64,000 nt of DNA from Trifolium pratense. Taxonomy: Eukaryota > Streptophyta > Magnoliopsida > Fabales > Fabaceae. The notes under the pieces were generated by a model that searched no databases, was not told the origin of the DNA, and saw only the letters and a list, made by a program, of their open reading frames with translations. The DNA lies in NCBI RefSeq assembly GCF_020283565.1, contig NC_060062.1, positions 28,332,251 to 28,396,250 of the forward strand. The letters are read 5' to 3'. The position numbers and the translations under genes were made by a program. Positions 1-10,191 of this stretch are shown here, one piece after another (the stretch's first letter is position 1; the number at the start of each line of letters is the position of its first letter).

Positions 1-1655
1 ATCTCCATCTGATCCAGAAGTTAACTTCTGGCCTGCTCCTTCTTGTGACAAGATTCCATTATTTAACTCTGCTGCTACTTCTAAATCATTTGTGCCGATG
101 GCTACATCAGACTTTACCCCTACAATAGCTGTTTTATCATCACTGGCATCTTCTCTATCCAATGCATTAATTAACTGATTTTCTGCCCTTTCTAATGGCA
201 TGTTTCCATTACTTGGCTCTTCTTTTACTTTCAAGTTAGTCTCATTTACCTTTTCTACTGAATTGTCTGCCACCAATTCTGCTGACGTCTCATTCGAACA
301 GCCTTTGTTGGACACCGTATGCCTTCTGATATCTGATAGTTTATAGATATCCATTGCATCTTTCAGTTCTTCATTTGATGATGAATTAAATGGTCCAAGA
401 TGCTCTTCATCACATTCACCATTTTCAATTTGACCCCTTCCCCCATTTCCATCCGATGAATATTCTCCTGAAGAACTAGTTGCTTTTTCCCTCAAACCAT
501 TATCCTGATAAATAGCTGGTCGCTCTTCATTACATTCACCATTTCCAATTTGAGCGGTTTCACCATTTCTGTCCAACGAACATTCTTCTGAGGAAGAACT
601 AGTTCTTTTTTCCCTCAAACCATTTTCCTGAGAAGTAATTGGTTTCTCTTCATTGCATCCACCATTTTCAAGTTGAGCCCTTTCAATATTTACCTCCAAA
701 GAACATTCTGACGAGGCAGAAAAAGTAGCTTTTTCCCTCAAACCATTATCCTGGGTAGTAACCGGCTTCTCTACATTGCACTCACTATTTTCAATTTGAT
801 CCTTTCCTTCATTTCCCTCTGAAGAACAATCTGCAGACGAAGAACTGGTTGCTTTTCCCCTCAAAACGGTCTGTTGAGGACTACAGTCCAGTGCATTTCT
901 AGGAGCAGTATCAGCCTCATGTGAGCTGGATTCTGAGTTCACAGTTGTACTTTTTCGTTTCTTAGCTGCATGGAGAACAATGAAGTTATTTCAATTACAA
1001 ATTTTAAGCACTATAAGAGGTATATGTTAAGAAACATTATCCTCATTTGTAAAATAAAAGATTTCATAGAAGTTAATACATTCATGAGTAAGCAATAGAA
1101 TGGAAGCAATTCTTGTTTCATAGAGAGCAGAATAATTATTTTTGTACGATATTCATATCAACCAATCAACGAAGGAGAATAACCAATATTATAGAAAAAC
1201 TAATTAAGGTTGAGAAAATTCATTAAAAAAAAAAAGATAAAGTAAGTTATGGTCAGATCAAGCACATGTGTAACATCCATAAACTTCACAGTAGTTTAAT
1301 TTTTTTCCGACACCATGTTTCCAAAACAGTGTCGTCAAATCGCAGGTTGTAGAATATACTAGTAGTGTGCTGAAATTCCACTATGCTACAATGCTATAGC
1401 CAATATTTGACAATACTCTACTAAATCGCGTATCATTGAAGAATAAAGGTTTATAAAAATTTCACTATACTATAGCTGCTATTTGACAATACTGCTTCAA
1501 ATGTAAAATCATAAACAATAATGAGATTTTTAACCTTGAAGAGTTGTGCCACATCCACCACACTTGTACAACTCAAAATTTGGAGACTCTTGAAGAAGCT
1601 GCCAGCATTTCGGACATAATACAAATCGAGGTTTGGGAGCCGGTTCACTAGACAT
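1..1655 (-). CDS. EDR4-like zinc-ribbon protein, 5' part of gene (partial)
   Basis: Two exons are visible: 1535-1655 (ATG at 1655, donor GT at 1534) and 965 down to the left edge (acceptor CAG ending at 966). The phase joins cleanly to give an alanine followed by a basic KKRKS stretch. Exon 1 encodes a short N-terminal zinc ribbon: a CPKC pair, then LYKCGGCGTTL. This matches the N terminus of plant ENHANCED DISEASE RESISTANCE 4-like proteins, which in Arabidopsis act with EDR1/clathrin trafficking in immune regulation (family knowledge). The visible part of exon 2 is low-complexity, acidic and Ser-rich. It holds about four diverged repeats of roughly 40 residues (ECS...NGE..QIENGECNEE.. followed by a D/E-NGLREK motif). 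The conserved C-terminal domain lies outside the window, so intactness cannot be judged. The following roughly 1.7 kb (minus-strand upstream) is leader, possible leader intron and promoter. Confidence 0.85.
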
Positions 1656-1954
1656 TCTTACTCCAGTTTTGCAACTAATGATAGTTCAAAGACTGGATTT
1701 TGACAACAAATTTAGCATAAAAGATCTCAAAGTGAAATTCCAATTTCATTCACAATCTTCTGACCGGAAAAGAACAACAAACTAAGCTCATCCAAGCTTT
1801 CACTGCCTGCATAAGACAAGACCCAAGTTTTAACTTCAATTCTTGAAAATAATTATCTACATGAAAATAGTATGATTTATTCAAGAAAATGAAACTGCAA
1901 GGTGTAGCAAATCAACACAAGTATAGATGATAAAATAACTTCCTTTTTTGTATG

Positions 1955-2215
1955 TTTGGTTTGGTTCCCCTTCAAGAGTGGCCAAAATTGATTTTAGAGG
2001 TGTAGAATTGATTTTGACATGTTTATTTTCACTAAAGTAGAATTGATTCTGTCACACGAACTCATTCACTTGAAGCTAGAAATTGTAGCTTCCGAATTTA
2101 AAATTGATTTTTAGACTCAAAAGTTTTTGTTCAACTCACTGTATCCAAACATAAATCACTTTAGATTTAACTCAATTTTAGTCAAAATCAATTCTCTCAA
2201 AATCAATTTTTTTCC
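1955..2215. mobile_element. Foldback MITE-like repeat in EDR4-like leader
   Basis: Both ends carry runs of AAAATTGATTTT / AAAATCAATTTT in opposite orientation, separated by a phrase about 'gtttggatacag' and its complement. A diverged relative lies at about 48715-48885. No target duplication could be assigned. This is probably an old non-autonomous DNA element. Confidence 0.45.
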
Positions 2216-3187
2216 TCAAGGCACATGAGAAATCTTAACAAAGTGCCTTGATAAGTCTTGAGTCAACTAATTTAGTACAAACCTGACACCACTATTATGA
2301 GAAGACTGAAGATATACAAATTAATGAAGTAGGAGGAAATTTTTTTCTGAACTAGGAAATACTCTTGAAAAGGAACATCCTCCAATTTAGGAAAAAAATC
2401 CATAATTCTCAAAACATGTCCACTAAATAGAACAATATATCTATTTTTTTTTTTCTTCCCAAAAGACTAAATGACAAAAACCCATAAAAAAAGGGGAAAG
2501 AGAGGAAAAGAACAAAATAGAAGTTAAAATCCAGCTAACAAATAAGTTGGAATTCACATAGGGAATCATGAATTATAAATTCAAAATATATATGTAAAAT
2601 AATTTAAACAATCCAACAAAGTAGAATCAGTCTGCAGAGGAATCTAAGAGACTAAGACAGTAAGACACATATCAAGTTTAACAGAACAAAGAACACCAAC
2701 TCAAACCAACGATCAAATCAACACTCATATCATACATACCCATCAAGTGAAAATTCCTTAAAAAGAAAAAACATTTCATAACATGCAAAACCCACAAAGG
2801 AAATACAAAAACAATTTATCATTAATTAAAAAAAAATGATTTTTTTAAATAAATAATAAAAAAAACAACTTTCATATGAAGAACAGTTACAACAACAACA
2901 ACCTTAATTAATTCACATGTAAGAGGTGATGAGAAGGAAAATGAATTGAAAAAGGAACCTGTGTGTGGTGAGAAAGTGGTGAAGTGGGTTGAGACAAAAT
3001 GAAAAATCTTTTGTTTGGAAGAAAGCATTTTTATTTTTTTTGGTTATGATGACCAAAGAATAGAAGAGAGAGACAGACACACCTTCATTCTCTTTTCTTT
3101 GTTTCTATTTTTTTCTATGTAGTGTTTGTGAAGTTATGAAAGTCAACTCTGACCCACAACAAAGAAAATGGATCTTGTGTTCCATCT

Positions 3188-3214
3188 CATCATCATCATC
3201 ATCATCATCATCAT
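3188..3214. repeat. (CAT)9 microsatellite
   Basis: Nine uninterrupted CAT units, in the likely 5' leader of the EDR4-like gene. Confidence 0.95.
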
Positions 3215-3479
3215 CTCCAATGTTCTCAATCTCTATATCTTTGTGTTGTTGAATGATTGTGTTGTTTATTTGATTGGTTTTTGCGGATAAAGAAAAAGTA
3301 GTAGTGAAATTGAATCGAAGGAAACGGAAAAAAGAAGCGTACAATAGAAGGGTGTTGTGTTGGTGAGGTGTGTGTCAGAGTCGGCGCTTTTTCCATTTAA
3401 AGCGCAACCTACTCATTGTGACGTGGCTTCCGTAGTCCCCTACCATTTGACATTTATTTATTTTTTATCATGTTTTTTT

Positions 3480-3565
3480 TGTCAAGTAGTTTAATGGCTA
3501 AACTCTCACACATTTAAATATGGAGAAATGTGGAATTCGGGGTTTGAACCCCGGTCACTCCAATA
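3480..3565 (+). mobile_element. SINE-like fragment with B-box-like motif
   Basis: A tRNA-like segment with TTTGAACCCC resembling the pol III B box, preceded by an A-box-like 'tttaatggctaa'. Seen at one site only, with no clear poly(A) tail or target duplication, so this is tentative. Confidence 0.3.
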
Positions 3566-3633
3566 AATTTTTTATGATGTCTTTATATTCGAATTAGGAT
3601 GGAAAATTGTTAAAAAAGAAAAGAAAAATAGAG

Positions 3634-3812
3634 GTTAATTTTTATGCACCGTCAGAGTAAAGTTATTTTATACGTGTATTCAATGATGTATTGATACATC
3701 ATTTAATGAATGTAACACGTCATGTATTTATAAATAAATATGATGTGTCAATATATTATTGAATGCACGTGTAAAACAATTTTACACTAGTAATAGTGTA
3801 TATAAATTAAAT
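3634..3812. mobile_element. Inverted-repeat MITE (about 180 bp)
   Basis: The left arm (TAATTTTTATGCACC...GTATTGATACATC) and the reverse complement of the right arm (TAATTTATATACACT...ATATTGACACATC) match over about 65 bases. The element is therefore almost entirely a hairpin. No coding potential. Confidence 0.75.
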
Positions 3813-3857
3813 TCAAAAAGAACTTAGTATTATCGGTTGAACTACATATAATATTTA

Positions 3858-4624
3858 GGGTGTGTTTGATCTGCTAAAAAATAAGGGACTTGACAGGACA
3901 AATTTTGCTATATTGTGTTTGATTTTAAAACTGTTCCTGATACTGGACAAACTGGGGGCCAAGGGACAGGACAAAACTTGAAATTCTTGTCCCCCACAGA
4001 ACTACGGGACAACTTTTTGTCCTGAGCACAAGTTACCTAAAATACAAAAATAACCTTTTATCCACCAAACATTGTACAATACGAAGTTTGTTCAATACCC
4101 TTTTTTTTTTAACCAAACAAACTTACTGCATTTAATTAATTATCAAAAGTTCAATACATAAAGGAATAATCTCAAATCTATGGAAACTAGTCCAAGAATT
4201 GGCCGCCCTACCTAAAGTGTGAGCAACCGAATTCACTTGTCTCCTAATAAACTTAACTTCAAAGTTCACACATGATAGCATAACAAGAATAATTTCATTA
4301 ACGATTGAAAGAAACTCTGAGTTGTCTCGCTGTTTGGTACGAATAGCATCAACCAACACTTGAGAGTCACTTTCAAATTGGACGCTTTCAAAATCTCTAT
4401 TCTTAGCTTCATTCATAGCTTGCAATAATGTCAATGTTTCACCCTCCTCTGTTGATAAAGTCAGTTGCTGGCACTGAGTAATTCCAGCCATAAACTCACC
4501 AGAATTATTACGAAAACAAGCACCCATCGCAGTCCTACCTTAAACGTTTGTCCTGTGTTGTTATGTTTTGTACTGTTTTGTATTGTTCTGTCCAGTATTT
4601 ATATTTTGCAGATCAAACGGACCG
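3858..4624. mobile_element. PIF/Harbinger-like element carrying an RNase H fragment
   Basis: The terminal repeats are GGGTGTGTTTGATCTGC at the left and the reverse complement CGGTCCGTTTGATCTGC at the right. They are flanked by TTA at 3855-3857 and 4625-4627, which fits the TWA target duplication of PIF/Harbinger elements. The 767-bp interior has no transposase. It carries, in reverse, a reading frame from an RNase H-like protein (4132-4527). Repeated GGACA/TGTCC words occur in both subterminal regions. Confidence 0.65.
4132..4527 (-). pseudogene. Truncated RNase H-like (RVT_3-type) reading frame
   Basis: A 131-residue frame starts GACFRNNSGEF and contains the acidic motif FESDSQVLVDAI and a C-terminal RQVNSVAH...LGRAAN stretch. 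It resembles the plant 'reverse transcriptase-like / RNase H-like' domain found in LINE-derived host ORFs. The N-terminal strand with the first catalytic Asp (usually V-D-G-A) is missing, and the frame begins just inside the element ends. It is therefore most likely a captured, non-functional fragment and not an enzyme. Whether it is expressed cannot be judged. Confidence 0.7.
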
Positions 4625-4627
4625 TTA

Positions 4628-7046
4628 TATATTTATATTTTTATGAGACAATATTTAAATTATAAGTGACTGAAAATTTATTTGGATTAAGAAAGAAAGT
4701 TATGTTTGGGTTTTTATTTTCTTTTTTCTTCATGATATAAGCACGAAAAATTTATTGATATTTTGAGATAATTAATTTTCATTAAAAAAATTGTGAAGCA
4801 CATAAAATAAAATTTTCTCTTTTAATCAAATAAATAAGAGTCGAAGATCGAACTCGCGACTGTTAGTTTAAGTGGTCAAAGTTTTTTACCATTTCAACAA
4901 AAAAAAATTTTTGACAATAACAAATTTATTGTTGGTCATATATATATTTTGATATATTAAAAAAATACATATAAAACTAACTATATATTTTTTAATTTAC
5001 ATGTAATTGTTAAAATATTTTGTAATTTTGAATGGAGATCGTGGAATAGAATTTATATATAATTTATCAATTGTAGAAATTTAGACTTAAACCACTAAAA
5101 GAATAAAAGCTATTTGACAATGGAAAAACTTCAAGAAAGACTTCAAACACATTTGGCAAACGCACATTTGACAGGGGTTTTGCGAGGGGCACGTGTTGCA
5201 TAAAATAGTGAGTTGTGCAAGTATACACATTCTATTTGCAGGAAGTAATAAGAGAGAGTATCATAACCACATGAATTGTCTAAGGGAACATCATTCCATT
5301 CATCATATTTCAACAATTGTAAAGAAAAAGTAACCAAATATCATTTTAGGATTTCAACAATTGCAAAGAAAAAGTGATTAAAAGGTTTGATAACAAGTTG
5401 TGGAAAGTAGTTGGAATCATGATCCATTTAACTTGTTTAATGTGAGCAAGTTTGCCTTGTGGTTGTCATGGCTTTTGCGAGCAAGTTTGCCTTGTGGTGT
5501 ATGTTTACAACGTTAAGTATAAAATGACGGATAAGGTATTCCTATGTCTAGATCACTCTTACTTCGTTTTAGTCCAGATTATCGTGCTTTTTAATCTCAC
5601 TATGGCCTTAAGGTTTATGTCTAAGTCCTTAAGTAAGAATTATGTGTCCATATTCTATTTAACCAATTAATCTTTTAAATCCATTTATCATTAGATATTT
5701 AGATGTCTCATAACAATAAATTAGTGTCTAGGTCTAAGTTGATCAAGTAAAAGGATAAACATATTTCATGAAAGCAAAAGGATTAACGAAGCATAACAAC
5801 ACACATCACATCATTAAATTTTATTAAACTTCACATATTCTAACTATAGAGTTTAGCTGAGTTTAGCACGTAATGAACATATAAACACAAACAACCAAAA
5901 TGGTAGGATCGTACATCATAAAATATATGAAATATAAACCTACAAGCACAACCACCGAATGATGAAGTCTCAACCTCCAAGTGCAGCGGCGATGTGCCTC
6001 TGGTTATTAGAATCGCACGATGGTGATTTCTTTCTCTCTAACTCTAGTGTGACGGCTACCTCTACCTTGTATATGGAATTAGGTTAAGAAGGCTCCTTAT
6101 ATATGTGTCAGCATCAGATCATGGGCCTTGTCCTTGATTGGGATAAGTACAACCCAATATAATAAAGCATATTCCCTCAAGTAACCAATACTATGATAAT
6201 ACTACACATGAGAATAGCCACCTGTCTTTCCTCCATTAAGCAGCGTGTACTTCTCTCATCACCTATGTGGCCATTTTGACCATGCGTCCGACTCACTGTC
6301 ATTCTGGGTTGTACGGAAAATGAATGTCCTTACTCTGATTATCACTTTTGAGCTCTGAGACCTTTTTCATTGTGGCTCAGTGGTCTGCCTTGACTCAAAT
6401 TGTCACTGGAACGAACTTTTTTTCATAGAGAATTACACGAAGTCCTAAATATATCACTAGACTCAAAAACATATAAAAATGACTCAAAACAATAGTAGAT
6501 AACCGTCTTGGCAGATAATAATCCAAGTACCAAAGGACTAATAACATCACATAAAGTGAGTTATGAGCATGCGGGCTCGCAAATCGCAATGCACCTTATC
6601 ACTTGGTATAAATTATTTTTGCATAAAATACTCAAATTATTTTAATATGATTACTTATTCGTCAAAAACAATAAATAAGAGAGGATTTTTTTATTGTAAA
6701 AAATAGGGAGAGAAATTTTTCATTTGTATTGGAAAGTCAACAATGTTGGCAATGAAGGTCGAATATTGGACCTCATGCATACAACCCAAATCCCTCACCA
6801 CTAGACCAAATCTAGTGGCTTACCTTAATAGTTATTATTAATCAATCCTAACCATTAATTGATATTAAAATTAAAGTTCAAGATTTGAAGTAAATTATAA
6901 ACTCTTAAAATAATATTTTATAGACCATTTCACAAAATAGGTACAACCTCGTTAAGTAAAGCAGTTTTTTATGTACAAAAAATAAAAACAAATTTTTTAA
7001 AAGTGATTCTTACACGGTCACGTGATCAACGAATTACATTTGGTCA
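4628..7046. other. Intergenic, AT-rich, no supported gene
   Basis: No convincing gene. A 20-base direct repeat (GAGCAAGTTTGCCTTGTGGT) occurs at about 5445 and 5477. The stretch 5680-6600 has higher complexity and looks like decayed repeat or LTR sequence, but I found no paired ends, binding site or reading frame that would identify it. Confidence 0.5.
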
Positions 7047-7653
7047 TGTACTGGGCGAATTTCGCATATCGCCCATTGGGCCTAGAGCGTCGCCTGCCAA
7101 GTGGGCCACGTCCAAGATAAGGGAAGAAGCCCATCAAGAGTTGGATCTATCACATATTTAGACTTAGCCGTTGGACTGGGCAATGGGCTTAAGTGAATAT
7201 CCGGTGAGCCCAATTAAAGTAAAAAGGACGATAAGCCCAAAATCAAGTAAACCCTAAAATACCCAATAGGCGATTAGAGCTAGGGCGCGACCTGCATCTC
7301 TAGGGCAACGCCAAAAAGGGTGGACTCTGTGTTACTGAAAAAATCTTCTCCTTCCTTGTATCAACCGCTACCTTGAGAAGAAAGAAATAAACTTCTCGCA
7401 ACTGCCATAGCTTGGAGACCAAGGTTCTCATCCCTATTTTCACGCCATACCACCGAAGAAGATGCTAAGGGCCGGATTTTTAGGAACCCTTGCTTGGAGA
7501 AGAAGACTAGAAGCTCTATAAATAGTTCCATATTCTCATTTTGTAAAGGGATCGAATTCTGACTTATTAAACTCCCAGGGTTGTTGGGATTGAACTGAGT
7601 GTAATCACACCATTTGATCAATAATACAAACCCCTTTGTTTTTTACCAGAACA
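7047..7653 (+). repeat. 5' LTR of the Tat element
   Basis: Starts TGTACTGGGC, ends CCAGAACA; TATA box CTATAAATAG at about 7516-7525. Only 7550-7653 is shared, at 100% by eye, with the other end of the element. Confidence 0.8.
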
Positions 7654-7656
7654 TTT

Positions 7657-7673
7657 TGGCGCCCACCGTGGGG
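7657..7673 (+). promoter_or_regulatory. Primer binding site of the Tat element
   Basis: TGGCGCCCACCGTGGGG follows the LTR after three bases. It has the TGGCGCC start seen in plant Ty3/gypsy primer sites; the exact tRNA cannot be fixed here. Confidence 0.7.
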
Positions 7674-7737
7674 CTGCGGTAAAATCATTTGATCCCAGCC
7701 TATCACAGCAACTAGACGAAAAATCAAACATCTTCAC

Positions 7738-10191
7738 ATGGCTGGAGAACACGAAAACCACGACAACTCTAACGTTAACACCCTGCAAGCCGCCGTCGTA
7801 GAGATTCGGCGCTTACAAACTCAAATTGCGGCCATCGAAGCCGAAAGAACTAATGAAAAAGAAAGAGCGAAATTGATTTTGGAGGAGGAGGAGGGAGAGG
7901 GCGTCATGGACGTACAACCCTTAGCACAACACTTGTGGGATGCCCAAGTAGTGGAAACAATCAAGGTTCCTCACCTTCCTACCTTCGACGGAAAGACGGA
8001 TCCAAGGGAGCACTTGATGGCAATTGGGACACAAACTGCCATAATCAACGCTCCGGAGCATCTGAAATGTAAATTACTGGCCGGCACTTTCAAGGATGTC
8101 GCCCTGCGTTGGTACATGAACCTTCCAAGAAACTCAATCGAGAGTTATGCTGACTTTCATAAAAAATTCATTCACCAGTTCGCTGGATCGAAACACGTGA
8201 AAGTCACATCAACCAGTCTTTTCTCCATCCGCCAAAACCATGGCGAGTCATTACGTAACTTCCTCGCCAGATTTAGCGAAGCCACCATCAAAGTCTCAAA
8301 TCCAAATCAGGAGATGTTCGTGGCAGCCTTCCACAATGGGCTAAGAGCGGGACATTTCAACGAGTCCTTAGCCCAAAAGCCAGCCTCGTCAATGCAAGAG
8401 GTGAACAAGAGGGCGGAGTGTTATATAAAGGGCGAAGAAAGTAACGCCGAGAAAAGGCAAAGAGATGTTAAGGAGAAGGAATACGTGGGCCGTGCCACTA
8501 GAGCGCCCGAACACCCACGACCAAAATCGGGAGGCCACCAAGGGGATCCATGGCAGAGGCACCATGGGAAGCCCTACCGCCAACCGCCCAGAAGAGAATT
8601 CAGGAATCATCCCGCCAATGAAGACCTCACGCCATTAAACGCCTCAAAGGTTTACGTTTTAAATGAGATTCTGGCCACTGGTTTGGCAAACCTCCCCCCA
8701 AGGAGAACCAGTAACATCCCCATGGGGCTGGACGATAACGCCTGGTGCGCATATCACAGGTGTAGAGGTCACTCCACGGAGAAATGCTTCCGCTTAAGAG
8801 ATTTAATCGAAGAACTAATCAAAAGCGGACACCTTCGCAAATTTATTGACGACGCCGCCCAAGGGCGGGTTGTCGTGCCAAAAGTCCCCCGGCAGGAGCC
8901 ACGAGACCCTCCTGGGCCAAGCAGAGAGCCTCCCAAGGGGAGAATCTCCGTGAATACAATAGCGGGAGGATTCTCAGGTGGGGGCGAATCAAGCTCAGCA
9001 AGAAAAAGGTATGTACGCCGAGCCATCTCGGAGATATACCTCGTAAGTCAGCCTCAGCCATTAGACGTACCAGACTTGGCATTCACGGCAAAGGATGGTT
9101 TGGAGGTAGCACCCCATGACGATGATCCTTTAGTGATACAAGTCCAAATTTTGAACTGTGATGTAAAAAGAGTATTGATAGATTCGGGAAGTTCAGCGGA
9201 CATCATGTACTGGGAAGCTTTCAAGGCCATGCAATTAGCAGAAGAGCAATTGCAACCATACTCCGGAACCCTGGTTGGGTTCTCTGGCGAACAAGTGGAC
9301 GTAATGGGTTACGCCTCTCTTCTTACCACGTTTGGAGAAGGCAGCAACGCCAAAACTATCAAGGTTCGATATCTGGTAGTTAAAACTCCTTTTACCTCCT
9401 ATAATATTATTATAGGAAGGCCCGCCTTTAACGCATTAGGGGCGGCCATGTCCACTTTATACTTAGCAATAAAATACCCCCTCGAGAATGGGGGAGTAGG
9501 AACAGTACGGGGCGATCAGATTCTCGCCAAGAAGTGCTACGAGTCCAGCTTAAAAATACGACACCGAACTTCCGGCGCAAGCGGGAAATTCGAAAGAAGA
9601 CAAGCCGCAATTCCGGGCGGCATAAACATGATAGAGAGCGCAGATATGGATCCAAGGGAGGAATTCCAAGATCGAAGGGTAAGCCCTATAGAAGACCTAG
9701 AGCAGGTTCAAATTGGCGATTACCCTCACCAGACAACTAGCTTGGGAACAGCGTTGCCCAGCGAGGAGAGGAGACGAATCATCAAAATCTTGAAGGATAA
9801 CGCTGACCTATTCGCATGGAAACCTTCAGACATGCCAGGGATTGACGAAGGGGTGATAACACATAAACTCTCAATATCACCCAGCACAAAACCAGTTTCC
9901 CAAAGAAAAAGGAAGGTGGGAGAAGAAAGGCGAGTCGCTATAGCAGAGGAAGTAGAGAAACTAAAGGAAGCAGGATTCATCGAAGAAATAAAATATCCCT
10001 CATGGTTGGCAAATGTCGTCATGGTGAAAAAGGCCAACGGGAAGTGGAGAATGTGCGTGGACTTCACAGACTTAAACAAGGCGTGTCCCAAAGACCCATA
10101 TCCCCTACCTAACATAGACAGGTTAATTGATGGCGCCTCGGGGTGTAAGATGCTGAGTTTATGGACGCCTACTCCGGATACAATCAAATAA
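7738..10191 (+). CDS. Retrotransposon gag-protease and N-terminal RT (frame broken in RT)
   Basis: The 817-codon frame starts at the first ATG after the primer site. Residues about 80-200 form the gag capsid-like region (ALRWYMNLP...YADFHKKFIHQFAGSK). Around 336-354 lies a Cys/His cluster (CAYHRCRGHSTEKCF) in the position of a zinc knuckle, but of the shape typical of Tat elements. The aspartic protease motif LIDSGSSAD has its Asp at about residue 482. The RT fingers begin near residue 720 (GFIEEI..P.WLANVVMVKK..GKWRMCVDFTDLN). From about 10157 the frame loses RT similarity and ends at 10191. One base appears to be missing in the run between TGAG and TGGACG, and the next frame picks RT up exactly there. 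Confidence 0.85.
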   Translation: MAGEHENHDNSNVNTLQAAVVEIRRLQTQIAAIEAERTNEKERAKLILEEEEGEGVMDVQPLAQHLWDAQVVETIKVPHLPTFDGKTDPREHLMAIGTQTAIINAPEHLKCKLLAGTFKDVALRWYMNLPRNSIESYADFHKKFIHQFAGSKHVKVTSTSLFSIRQNHGESLRNFLARFSEATIKVSNPNQEMFVAAFHNGLRAGHFNESLAQKPASSMQEVNKRAECYIKGEESNAEKRQRDVKEKEYVGRATRAPEHPRPKSGGHQGDPWQRHHGKPYRQPPRREFRNHPANEDLTPLNASKVYVLNEILATGLANLPPRRTSNIPMGLDDNAWCAYHRCRGHSTEKCFRLRDLIEELIKSGHLRKFIDDAAQGRVVVPKVPRQEPRDPPGPSREPPKGRISVNTIAGGFSGGGESSSARKRYVRRAISEIYLVSQPQPLDVPDLAFTAKDGLEVAPHDDDPLVIQVQILNCDVKRVLIDSGSSADIMYWEAFKAMQLAEEQLQPYSGTLVGFSGEQVDVMGYASLLTTFGEGSNAKTIKVRYLVVKTPFTSYNIIIGRPAFNALGAAMSTLYLAIKYPLENGGVGTVRGDQILAKKCYESSLKIRHRTSGASGKFERRQAAIPGGINMIESADMDPREEFQDRRVSPIEDLEQVQIGDYPHQTTSLGTALPSEERRRIIKILKDNADLFAWKPSDMPGIDEGVITHKLSISPSTKPVSQRKRKVGEERRVAIAEEVEKLKEAGFIEEIKYPSWLANVVMVKKANGKWRMCVDFTDLNKACPKDPYPLPNIDRLIDGASGCKMLSLWTPTPDTIK

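Larger units (their letters stand above)
1656..3633 (-). promoter_or_regulatory. Leader and promoter region of the EDR4-like gene
   Basis: There is no coding sequence on either strand that I can support. Most of it is AT-rich and may include a 5' UTR intron, since the first coding exon begins only at 1655 and a transcribed-looking, purine/pyrimidine-biased stretch lies near 2900-3400. I could not place the transcription start. It contains a foldback repeat (1955-2215), a trinucleotide repeat (3188-3214) and a SINE-like piece (3480-3565), listed separately. Confidence 0.35.

Noticed and set aside
3480..3565. tRNA gene
   Set aside because: Only a B-box-like word is present; no cloverleaf can be drawn. 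Retained as SINE-like at low confidence.
5680..6600. Possible LTR or decayed retroelement
   Set aside because: No paired repeat, primer site, polypurine tract or frame could be found within the window.
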